Assembly (NCBI GenBank): GCA_023388495.1
Contig: JAEWGC010000021.1
Coordinates: 1 to 35,271, forward strand
Direction: 5' to 3'
DNA length: 35,271 bases
DNA from: Bacillota bacterium
GTDB taxonomy: Bacteria; Bacillota; Clostridia; Tissierellales; Tissierellaceae
Made by a program: the position numbers and the translations under genes. Of the stretch, positions 16,545 to 23,442 are shown piece after piece (the stretch's first letter is position 1; each line of letters opens with the position of its first letter). A model generated the notes under the pieces. It worked only from the letters and a program-made list of their open reading frames with translations, was not told the DNA's origin and did no database searches.

Positions 16545-16735
16545 AATTTCATTATTAATAAGGATAGATTAAAACATATCCCACTTCTAAAGAGGATGGG
16601 GGAATTTTTGCGTCTCATAGGAAGTTTTAGTATAGTTTTTAATGGATAGCTTGCTGGTTAAGGATATCAAAATTATAATAAGATAGAAAGTCCACAAGGT
16701 TTCTTGAAAAATCTACATATTGGAGTATTCGACTA

Positions 16736-16936
16736 TATGCATCCATATCTCCGGATAAGATTAATCGAGTAGTTATTTTTCTTAGTAGATGAACTCTGTG
16801 TATAATATAATCCAGTATCAGGAATGCCTACTGAGGTAGTTCTTCTACCAGTAGTGCTAATATTATGCCTTGCACCCTTTATGCCAAAGCTAACACTGTC
16901 ACTTTTCTTACCTACATTTATAGTATATCCATAAAT
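16736..16936 (-). pseudogene. Relic of a DUF4236 protein
   Basis: On the minus strand the frame reads GYTINVGKKSDSVSFGIKG, then GRRTTSVGIPDTGLYYTQSS, the core of the DUF4236 domain (family: INxGKKGxSxSFGxKG, RTTxSIPGTGLSY). Stop codons flank it at 16937-16939 and 16733-16735, and the expected N-terminal MGxRFRKS segment and any start are missing. It is therefore a fragment inside a stretch that otherwise looks non-coding. Confidence 0.7.
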
Positions 16937-17293
16937 TTAAGTTAAGTCTATATTGGTATGATTTCTGTCCTAGGTGTAGTTAAAGTTAATGTATTACATT
17001 AATGCTATAATCCTGCATTTATGGGGAACTTTAACTTAATCTTTAACATTAGGTCAATAGTCATAATAGATGTTATCATAATTTATATACATAATTGTTA
17101 GAAAATATTAATGAGAAGAGAAGGGATTTAGAAAGAATTGTAGAATAAGTATATAGTAGGACTAGGTAACATCTAAGTCTCAGCAAAAATAGAGATATTG
17201 TATAATTATATAAAGTAAAATCATTCATAATATATTTGCTTGGGGAGCCTGGTTCATAAATTAACAAAGAAACTTATAAATTGAGGTGAGCTT
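16937..17293. other. Non-coding stretch with repeat B copy 2
   Basis: Contains AT-rich palindromic words (GTTAATGTATTACATTAAT near 16985-17003) and a repeat shared with 13445-13490 at 17121-17166. No coding frame supported. The last 20 bases carry GAGGTGAG, the ribosome site of the next gene. Confidence 0.45.
17121..17166 (+). repeat. Intergenic repeat B, copy 2 (partner at 13445-13490)
   Basis: AAGGGATTT, ATTGTAGAATAAGTATATAG and TAGGTA are shared with the segment upstream of the APH-like kinase, with small gaps. It lies about 130 bases upstream of the lipoprotein start. Confidence 0.7.
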
Positions 17294-18370
17294 ATGAAAA
17301 ATATAAAATTCTTTATGTTTATTATTGTATTAATTATGCTATTTACATTGGTTGCTTGTTCGGATGGTATCACGCCAGTCGATACAGCTAAGATTTCGGA
17401 ACAATCAACAGGAAAAATTTATCTGTATGGAGAGCATCATGGTGTTGAAGATATATTGGAAAAAGAATTAGAGTTATGGGATAAATACTATCATGATGAG
17501 AATATGCGTCATTTATTTGTGGAACTTCCCTACTATACTGCAGAGTTTTTAAATCTTTGGATGGAGTCAGATAGTGACGATATCCTAGAGAAATTGTATG
17601 AGGATTGGAAAGGTACAGCATCATATAACCCTTATACTAAGGATTTTTATAAAAAGATAAAAGACCAGTGCCCAGAAACCATTTTCCACGGTACAGATGT
17701 GGGACATCAGTATGATACTACTGGACAACGATTTCTAGACTACCTTGAAGAAAATAATTTAAAAAGTACTGAGAAATATTTATTGGCACAGGAAGCAATC
17801 GAACAAGGCAAATATTATTATAAACATGATGCTGATGTGTATCGTGAAAACAAGATGGTGGAGAATTTTATTCATGAATTTGACAAACTAAAGAGCGAAG
17901 ACATTATGGGGATTTATGGTAGTGCTCATACGGATTTTGATGCTATGGATTATAGGACTAATTCTGTCCCTTGTATGGCAAACCAACTAAAGGAACGTTA
18001 TATTAATGCCATCTATTCAGAGGACCTATTTTGGTTAGTGAAAGAGATTGAAGTATTAAGGGTGGATACAATCACAGTCAACGAAAAAAGTTATGAAGCG
18101 TCCTATTTTGGAAAACAAGATCTAACAGGATTTAAAGGTTATGCATATCGAGAATTTTGGCGTTTGGAAAATGCTTATAAAGATTTCTGGGATAAGAAGA
18201 AAACAGGTGATGTACTGCCTTATAACAATTATCCAATGCTAATAGAAACGGAGCAAGTTTTCGTCATAGACTATACAAAAACAGATGGTTCTGTAAAAAG
18301 AAAGTATTATCGCTCAGACGGGTATATCTGGAATGGTTTGCCTTCAACTGAAGAATTTATGATAAAATAG
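17294..18370 (+). CDS. Predicted lipoprotein, probable Tiki/ChaN-EreA-like domain
   Basis: A 358-residue protein with a lipoprotein signal (hydrophobic 5-20, lipobox VAC with Cys22), so it is likely anchored outside the membrane. The mature part starts KIYLYGEHHGVEDILEKEL and has HLFVELPYYTAEFLN, FHGTDVGHQYD and MGIYGSAHTDFDAMDY. The GEHHG...E...GSAHT layout of His and acidic residues recalls the ChaN/erythromycin-esterase/Tiki superfamily, whose members are metal-dependent hydrolases or haem-binding proteins. I call the superfamily with moderate confidence. A GAGGTGAGCTT ribosome site precedes the ATG. The gene is convergent with the next one and they share a terminator. Confidence 0.75.
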   Translation: MKNIKFFMFIIVLIMLFTLVACSDGITPVDTAKISEQSTGKIYLYGEHHGVEDILEKELELWDKYYHDENMRHLFVELPYYTAEFLNLWMESDSDDILEKLYEDWKGTASYNPYTKDFYKKIKDQCPETIFHGTDVGHQYDTTGQRFLDYLEENNLKSTEKYLLAQEAIEQGKYYYKHDADVYRENKMVENFIHEFDKLKSEDIMGIYGSAHTDFDAMDYRTNSVPCMANQLKERYINAIYSEDLFWLVKEIEVLRVDTITVNEKSYEASYFGKQDLTGFKGYAYREFWRLENAYKDFWDKKKTGDVLPYNNYPMLIETEQVFVIDYTKTDGSVKRKYYRSDGYIWNGLPSTEEFMIK

Positions 18371-18424
18371 AAATTATGGAGATGCCCATAATGTTTATAG
18401 AGCTGGTAAATGTAAAGTTAATAG

Positions 18425-18469
18425 ATTAATAAGATAGTCCTGCAGATTCTGCAGGACTATCTTATTAAT
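18425..18469. terminator. Perfect 21-bp bidirectional terminator with TGCAG-ATT-CTGCA apex
   Basis: The left arm ends ATAGTCCTGCAG, the loop is ATT (18446-18448) and the right arm begins CTGCAGGACTAT; the pairing extends through AAGATA/TATCTT and ATTAAT/ATTAAT. It separates convergent genes, and the minus-strand gene's stop codon (18457-18459) is in the stem. Confidence 0.85.
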
Positions 18470-18885
18470 TTAAAATCTAAAACCTTTGATAATGTACTTA
18501 TTTCATCAGTGAAGGGAAAACATACAAGTCTATTTTCTGTTTCAAAGACCATAAAAAAAGATTGGTTATTTTCTGGAATTATAAGATATACTTCTTTTAC
18601 AATTGCCTTTATCCATTTATTTTCAACTTGAATGGCAGGATCAAGGGGAAATCTAATAACATACCCATCATCCTTTAGAGGGTCAATTTTTGTATAGAGT
18701 CCATCTATGTTGTTTAGCCAATCTACAACCATACTATTGATTTTTTTGTTTGTTTGAACCACCTTCACTACTTTATCTTGTTTAGGGTCAAAGATTTCAA
18801 TATATTTGTGCCCTTCAGCACGAATAGCTTGTGGATGAAGAAATATGATAAGTAGAACAAATGTTGTCAAAAACCTTTTAATCAC
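18457..18885 (-). CDS. Small secreted protein of unknown function
   Basis: A 142-residue protein with a Sec signal peptide (KRF start, hydrophobic 6-17, cleavage likely after IRA at about residue 23). The mature part has YIEIFDPKQDKVVKVV, a region around WLNNIDGLYTKIDPLKDDGYVIRFP, and a C-terminal beta-rich stretch KEVYLIIPENNQSFFMVFE. It resembles secreted or cell-wall proteins of sporulating Firmicutes, but I do not recognise the family securely. The start follows a GAGGTGATATT ribosome site. Single-gene unit, convergent with the lipoprotein gene. Confidence 0.75.
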   Translation of the reverse strand: MIKRFLTTFVLLIIFLHPQAIRAEGHKYIEIFDPKQDKVVKVVQTNKKINSMVVDWLNNIDGLYTKIDPLKDDGYVIRFPLDPAIQVENKWIKAIVKEVYLIIPENNQSFFMVFETENRLVCFPFTDEISTLSKVLDFKLIR

Positions 18886-19070
18886 AATATCACCTCGTAA
18901 TTAGTATTACCATAATGATTTTGAAAATTAGCGAGATAAATTGGTACATAATATTTATTTGGTAGACTCTATATAATTAGTTGAGGAATAATGATGTTTG
19001 GGTATCTTCTTATACATAAATAATTAATAAAAGTGGAATTTAAGGAAAATATAAGATGGGGTGATAACAA

Positions 19071-19304
19071 ATGAAAAATTTAAAATTATTCTATATGGAG
19101 AGATGTCCATTTTGCAACAAGGTAAAAAAGTATATTGAAGATAATGATATAAATATTGAGATGGTAGATATATATGTCAATTCCAAGAACGAAGAAGAGC
19201 TAATAAGATTAGGAGGAAAGGACCAAGTTCCAATGCTTTTAATTGATGGAGAACCACTTTACGAGTCAGATGATATAATTGAATGGTTTAAAAATAATAT
19301 GTAA
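19071..19304 (+). CDS. Glutaredoxin-family protein
   Basis: A 77-residue glutaredoxin-like thiol-disulfide protein. It shows the redox motif CPFC (Cys12, Cys15), cis-proline Pro54 in QVPML, and the terminal ESDDIIEWF helix that contacts glutathione or another thiol in the family. GGGGTGATAAC precedes the ATG. Its stop is followed within 50 bases by the dusA start, so the two are probably co-transcribed. Many clostridia lack glutathione, so the electron donor may be a thioredoxin-type reductase (inference). Confidence 0.9.
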   Translation: MKNLKLFYMERCPFCNKVKKYIEDNDINIEMVDIYVNSKNEEELIRLGGKDQVPMLLIDGEPLYESDDIIEWFKNNM

Positions 19305-19352
19305 GTAGAATTGGTGAAAAAATTTAAATATCCTAATGAGAAGGTGGATAAA

Positions 19353-20363
19353 ATGTCAAGAATAAGTATTGCTCCTATGGTTGATGTAACTGATAAACAT
19401 TTTAGATATTTTTGTAGACTACTTACTAAAAAATCCCTACTGTATACTGAAATGATTACAACTGGAAATATTATTTATGGAGATAGAAATAAGGTTTTAG
19501 ATTTCGATCCGTTTGAAAAACCTGTAGTACTGCAAATAGCAGGATATGATAAAAAAGAAATTGCTGAAGCAGTAAAAATAGCCGAGGATTGGGATTATGA
19601 TGAAATAAACCTAAATGTAGGTTGTCCATCGGACCGTGTATCAGGAAGCCAAATGGGAGCTTGTCTAATGGCATATCCTGATAGAGTGGCAGAAATGGTT
19701 GAAGCTATGAAAAGAGAAACCAGAAAGCGGATCACAGTAAAGCATAGAATCGGAATTGACGGAACCAATGTCCTACCTAATTCTTTGCCAAAAATAGTAC
19801 TTGATGATTATAAGGATATGGAGCATTTTGTAAAGATTCTTACTGAAGTTGGAATAAATCACCTTATAATTCATGCTCGTATTGCTATATTAGAAGGACT
19901 AAGTCCTAAGGAAAATAGAGAAATTCCACCTCTTAGATATGAGGAGGTATATAGATTAAAGAAAGATTTCCCACAACTCTTCATTGAAATTAATGGAGGA
20001 ATAAGGGACATTGAATCCATTAGAGAGCATTTACATTATGTAGATGGTGTAATGCTAGGAAGGGTAGCTTATGAAAATCCATTTATTTTAACAGAGGTTG
20101 ATCAATTTTATGAAGGTGGTATGGTTAATAATATTTCTAGGAGAGAAATTATTGAAGGACTAATTGACTATGTGGAAAGGCTGGGAAAAAATGAAAAGCT
20201 AGGCTATCAAGCTTTAAAAAACGTTCTAGGGCTTTTTCACAAAAAAAGAGGAAGCAAAGTCTGGAGGCAACTTCTAACACCACCATGGCCAACAGGATAT
20301 GATGCCAAAGAAATATTAAAAAAGTCATTGCGTGAACTTCCAGAAGAGGTATTAGATGAATAG
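19353..20363 (+). CDS. dusA: tRNA-dihydrouridine synthase A
   Basis: FMN-dependent enzyme that reduces uridine to dihydrouridine in the tRNA D-loop (U20/U20a in Escherichia coli). Family motifs: ISIAPMVDVTDKHFRYF, LYTEMITTGNI, INLNVGCPSDRVSGS with catalytic Cys91, VKHRIGID, HARIAILEGLSPKENREIPPL, EINGGI and DGVMLGRVAYENPFI. This matches DusA rather than DusB. The open frame begins at TTG 19311, but the ATG at 19353 has AAGGTGG 5 bases upstream and puts the start right before the conserved RISIAPM, giving 336 residues. Compared with the E. coli enzyme there is an insertion of about a dozen residues after RIGID. The glutaredoxin gene lies immediately upstream. Confidence 0.92.
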   Translation: MSRISIAPMVDVTDKHFRYFCRLLTKKSLLYTEMITTGNIIYGDRNKVLDFDPFEKPVVLQIAGYDKKEIAEAVKIAEDWDYDEINLNVGCPSDRVSGSQMGACLMAYPDRVAEMVEAMKRETRKRITVKHRIGIDGTNVLPNSLPKIVLDDYKDMEHFVKILTEVGINHLIIHARIAILEGLSPKENREIPPLRYEEVYRLKKDFPQLFIEINGGIRDIESIREHLHYVDGVMLGRVAYENPFILTEVDQFYEGGMVNNISRREIIEGLIDYVERLGKNEKLGYQALKNVLGLFHKKRGSKVWRQLLTPPWPTGYDAKEILKKSLRELPEEVLDE

Positions 20364-20453
20364 GTTAGGAAGATAAAAGGATATATCAATTAGCCTGAAA
20401 TAATTGAATAATACTAGTAAGATTTGGAATCCTATTTATAGGAGGTGTTTTAA

Positions 20454-20930
20454 ATGACTAATGTAAATCTATCACAAAAAGAAAGAATGTTATTAGAAGA
20501 TCAAAAAAGTCATGAAGAAATATGTATTCAAAAGTATACTAATTATGCTAATCAGGCACAGGATCCAGAATTAAAACAATTATTTACCACATATGCACAA
20601 CAAGAACAGCAGCATTATAATACAATTAATCAGATTTTATCTGGAACTATTCCAAGTATGAGTGGGCAAAGTCAACAGAATCAGCAAAACCAACAAAATA
20701 TTTCACAAAGCAAAGGAAGCACAGGTATGGTTAATACTAATGATGCTGCACTTTGTACTGACTTACTTATGACTGAGAAATATGTGTCTGGAGCATATAA
20801 TACGGCTATATTTGAATGTAGAGATACTAATCTACGTAATGTGCTTAATCACATACAAAAAGAAGAGCAGCAACATGGAGAAGGGATTTTTAATTACATG
20901 CAAAGTAATGGCATGTATAATGTAAAATAA
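20454..20930 (+). CDS. CotF-like spore coat protein (ferritin-like helical fold)
   Basis: A 158-residue protein with two ferritin-like helical halves (LSQKERMLLEDQKSHEEICIQKY... and MVNTNDAALCTDLLMTEKYVSGAYNTAI...) joined by a Gln/Ser/Asn-rich linker at about 62-90. This is the layout of the Bacillus/Clostridium CotF coat protein family, and the C-terminal EEQQHGEGIFNYM helix fits it too. A strong TAGGAGGTG ribosome site precedes the ATG. It is expected to be made in the mother cell during sporulation; a sporulation-sigma promoter could not be assigned with confidence. Its presence supports a spore-forming host. Confidence 0.85.
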   Translation: MTNVNLSQKERMLLEDQKSHEEICIQKYTNYANQAQDPELKQLFTTYAQQEQQHYNTINQILSGTIPSMSGQSQQNQQNQQNISQSKGSTGMVNTNDAALCTDLLMTEKYVSGAYNTAIFECRDTNLRNVLNHIQKEEQQHGEGIFNYMQSNGMYNVK

Positions 20931-20958
20931 TTAACATTTAAATATTCGTGAAGTAGCA

Positions 20959-20998
20959 GGAAACTTTTTCAATTACTTGGATAAGTTTCCTTGTTTTT
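20959..20998 (+). terminator. Intrinsic terminator after the CotF-like gene
   Basis: AGGAAACTT (20959-20967) pairs with AAGTTTCCT (20983-20991), followed by TGTTTTTTG. Confidence 0.8.
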
Positions 20999-21172
20999 TG
21001 TTAAACTTTCCACGATAAATTTTGCTATATTCTTAAGTCTGCAAGATCCAGTCATACAGGGGTAAAAGCTTAACAACTATAAGTTCTCATATATCTTTTC
21101 ATAACAGTATGATATAATGACAATTGTCGAATTACAATGAGTTTTGACAACATATGTAAATGGGGGAATGAA

Positions 21173-22120
21173 ATGATTAAAATAATGGCTGACTCTACCT
21201 GTGATTTATCTCAAGAAATCATTGAAAAATATAATATAGGAGTTGCACCTCTTAATATTATGATAAATGGGACAACCTATAGAGATAAAATAGATATTAC
21301 ATCAGATGAATTTTTTAAACTTTTACCTGACTTAGGAGAAATACCTACTACTGCAATGCCAAGCCCAGAGGAATATTTAAAAATAATATATAAGGCCATT
21401 GAAGATGGATATAAGGAAATATTATGCATTTGTATGTCTAGTGGTACTAGTGGGGCATATCAATCTGCTGTTTTAGCTAAGAATTATTTCTTTGAAAACA
21501 ATCCAGATTCAAGTGTTAGAATCCATGTAGTAGATTCTCTATCCATGAGTCAAGGTAGTGGGTGGTTAATTTTAAAATCTGCTAAATTATTAGAGGCAGG
21601 CTATAGTTTTGATGAATTGGTCCAATTTAATGAGACATATAAAACTAAAGTAAAACATTTTCTTTGTGTTGATGATCTTAACAATTTAATTAAAAGTGGT
21701 AGATTAACTAATGCCAGTGCATTTATAGGTAAACTTTTAAGAGTAAAACCTATTATGTCTATGAGAAAAGGCAAGGGAGCAATAGTTGCTAAAGAAAGAG
21801 GTCGGAATAGGGTTTTAAAGTTCTATGTAGATGAGTTCCTAAGAAGAGTTAATAAGGAAATTACGGATTTTATTATTATTGGATACACTTCTGATATAGA
21901 TATTGCCAAGGATTTAATAGAAAAAATAAAAGCTGAGACAGATTTTAAAGATGATATATATATTATGCAAATGGGTGTTGCAGTAGGCACTCATGTTGGA
22001 TTAGGTGGGCTATCCATGTTCTTCGTAGAAAAAGAAAATATAAAAGATGGCTTAGTGAAAAATGAGTTAAGAAACATAAAGCATAAAAAAGATGAAATAA
22101 TTGAAAAGATTAAAAGTTAA
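21173..22120 (+). CDS. DegV-family fatty-acid-binding protein (first of two)
   Basis: A 315-residue DegV protein. Family members bind fatty acids, probably delivering them to the fatty-acid kinase FakA. Visible: the N-terminal KIMADSTCDLSQEII, the ligand-binding CMSSGTSGAYQSA, VVDSLSMSQGSG, LIKSGRLTNASAFIGKLLRVKPIM and the terminal VGTHVGLGGLSMFF. The open frame begins 12 codons earlier (21137), but the ATG at 21173 has GGGGGA 5 bases before it and begins right at the conserved strand. A TGATATAAT extended -10 lies at 21110-21118. A perfect hairpin terminator follows. Confidence 0.92.
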   Translation: MIKIMADSTCDLSQEIIEKYNIGVAPLNIMINGTTYRDKIDITSDEFFKLLPDLGEIPTTAMPSPEEYLKIIYKAIEDGYKEILCICMSSGTSGAYQSAVLAKNYFFENNPDSSVRIHVVDSLSMSQGSGWLILKSAKLLEAGYSFDELVQFNETYKTKVKHFLCVDDLNNLIKSGRLTNASAFIGKLLRVKPIMSMRKGKGAIVAKERGRNRVLKFYVDEFLRRVNKEITDFIIIGYTSDIDIAKDLIEKIKAETDFKDDIYIMQMGVAVGTHVGLGGLSMFFVEKENIKDGLVKNELRNIKHKKDEIIEKIKS

Positions 22121-22147
22121 TAATAGTCGAAGCTAAGGTATTAACTT

Positions 22148-22188
22148 GTTAAAAATGGTAGTGCAGATTCTGCACTACCATTTTTAAC
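22148..22188. terminator. Perfect 19-bp terminator with TGCAG-ATT-CTGCA apex
   Basis: AAAAATGGTAGTGCAG, loop ATT (22167-22169), CTGCACTACCATTTTT. The right arm ends in a run of T, so it works as a terminator for degV, and the mirror-image A-run allows function on the other strand. Confidence 0.88.
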
Positions 22189-22266
22189 TCTGTGAACTCT
22201 GCATAGTTTTTTATCCCTATAGATTATGATATAATATACTCAAAAATAATCTAAAGGGAGATAATT

Positions 22267-22884
22267 ATGAAAAATAAAAGGAATAGTAAGTTGATTTTAT
22301 TAGCTGTTTTAGGACTTCTTATAATAAGTTTATCTGGATGTGCTGTAATTAGGGACAAGCTTTCCACAATGCGAGGAGACTTAATAGGAGGACATTTTAA
22401 AATATCAATGTATGATCATTATGCTAACAAAACCCTTTCATTAGAAGGCAGTAAGATAACTGTAGGTCTTTTAGAAAACGATGCTAATAAAGATCTAGAG
22501 TCTACAGGATTTCAATCAAGTGTATTGGAGATAACAATTAATGGGGATGAAATGCTACAAGTTGGAAATACTGTCATTTTTGCTGAGGATGGATTGGATA
22601 TGGTAGAGGATTTTCAAGTCCCAACTAATATAAATGTAAATGGTGGGGGAGGATTTGTACCCTTAGATAGGTTTATAAATGATATAAAAAATAAAATAGG
22701 TAAGGAGAAGACCATTATAATATCAAGTCAAATGGGAATTCCAATCGGAGTATATCAGGGGAAAAGTGTATATGTAACAGTGCCAGATAATTTACCTAAG
22801 ATGACAAGGTTAAATATAGATGGAAAAAGTTTATATATTCATAGAGCAAACTATGTTATTGTTGATTCTAATCTAATAAAGTAA
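22267..22884 (+). CDS. DUF5052 lipoprotein
   Basis: A 205-residue predicted lipoprotein with lipobox SLSGC (Cys25). The mature part carries the DUF5052 features TMRGDLIGGHFKISMYDHY, VLEITINGDEML, TVIFAEDGLD, IISSQMGIPIGVYQGKSVYVTVPDNLPKMTRLNIDGKSLYIHRANY as consecutive elements. The family is uncharacterised and found on the surface of Firmicutes. AAGGGAGATAATT precedes the ATG, and a TGATATAAT extended -10 is at 22227-22235. The gene lies between a strong terminator and the selenoprotein promoter, so it is probably transcribed alone or with the next gene. Confidence 0.85.
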   Translation: MKNKRNSKLILLAVLGLLIISLSGCAVIRDKLSTMRGDLIGGHFKISMYDHYANKTLSLEGSKITVGLLENDANKDLESTGFQSSVLEITINGDEMLQVGNTVIFAEDGLDMVEDFQVPTNINVNGGGGFVPLDRFINDIKNKIGKEKTIIISSQMGIPIGVYQGKSVYVTVPDNLPKMTRLNIDGKSLYIHRANYVIVDSNLIK

Positions 22885-22915
22885 ATATTAAAAAATATTG
22901 AATTTTGATTAAACC

Positions 22916-22944
22916 TTGAAGTTTTGTTTGAAATTTGATATTAT
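22916..22944 (+). promoter_or_regulatory. Probable sigma-A promoter of the selenocysteine MerT-like gene
   Basis: TTGAAG, 17 bases, TATTAT, ending 33 bases before the ATG. Fair match to consensus, with correct spacing. Confidence 0.5.
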
Positions 22945-22977
22945 AAAACAAAACACATACCCCTAGGAGGTTTATCT

Positions 22978-23283
22978 ATGAAGGAAAGGTTGCTTAGTAT
23001 ATTATCTATTTTCACAGCTTTTGGTGCAGCATTTTGTTGAACTGGGGGCTTAATATTAGCATCCCTAGGTCTAGGGACAATAGGTACTGCTTATTTATCT
23101 AATATTACAAAATATAAACCAATTTTTGTTATAATAACTGCTATTTTAATGTATTGGTCCTATAGTTTAATTGAAAAAAGAAAGTCTAGCAAAACAAGTA
23201 AAATAATATTTTGGATTTCTGCTATTCTTTCAATTTTGATTATCTATTATCCTACCATATATAGTTTTATAGTGAAAATTTAA
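22978..23283 (+). CDS. Selenocysteine-containing MerT-like membrane metal transporter (in-frame UGA)
   Basis: Missed by standard ORF calling because codon 21 is TGA (23038-23040). An AGGAGG ribosome site lies 7 bases before ATG 22978; the frame continues on both sides of the TGA to TAA at 23281, giving 101 residues. The product is a three-helix membrane protein aligning with the mercuric transporter MerT: helix 1 ends AAFC-U-TGGLILASLGLG where MerT has ASACCLGPLVLxALG; YKPIF matches MerT YRPxF, and KIIFWI its KLIFWI. So the second Cys of the vicinal metal-binding pair is replaced by selenocysteine (Cys20-Sec21). The Cys pair of the usual cytoplasmic loop is absent. A GGTC-loop hairpin 28 bases downstream resembles a bacterial SECIS. 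No merR, merP or merA is nearby; the physiological metal is unknown. Confidence 0.82.
23054..23082 (+). promoter_or_regulatory. Bacterial SECIS-like element of the MerT-like selenoprotein
   Basis: TCCCTA (23062-23067), loop GGTC, TAGGGA (23072-23077), extended below an internal loop by TATT/AATA. The loop starts with G, at 28 bases after the UGA, within the range accepted for bacterial SECIS elements. As I recall, the E. coli fdhF SECIS has the same A-GGUC-U apex. Confidence 0.75.
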
Positions 23284-23378
23284 CTTCTTATAAAAATTAG
23301 AAATGTTATATGATGGTATTAATGAATAGATTAAAGAAATTATTTATTGAAATTGAATCAGCCAGTTAATCAAATAAA

Positions 23379-23436
23379 AATAAATACTCCTTTCTAGAAA
23401 TCTAAATAAGATTAAAGCTGGAAAGGAGTATTTATT
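23379..23436. terminator. Long inverted repeat, bidirectional terminator between convergent genes
   Basis: AATAAATACTCCTTTC (23379-23394) pairs perfectly with GAAAGGAGTATTTATT (23421-23436), with a 26-base loop. It lies between the MerT-like gene and the minus-strand M50 gene and is flanked by an A-rich tract on one side and a T-rich tract on the other. Confidence 0.8.
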
Positions 23437-23442
23437 AAGTTT

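Noticed and set aside
10368..22188. CRISPR array from the recurring TGCAGATTCTGCA motif
   Set aside because: Copies are kilobases apart, not regularly spaced, and each forms its own hairpin at a gene end.
22978..23037. Reading the TGA at 23038 as a plain nonsense mutation, i.e. a MerT-like pseudogene
   Set aside because: The rest of the frame is intact, the ribosome site and promoter are good, the codon falls exactly on the conserved second Cys, and a SECIS-like hairpin follows. Selenocysteine is the better explanation, though it is not proven here.
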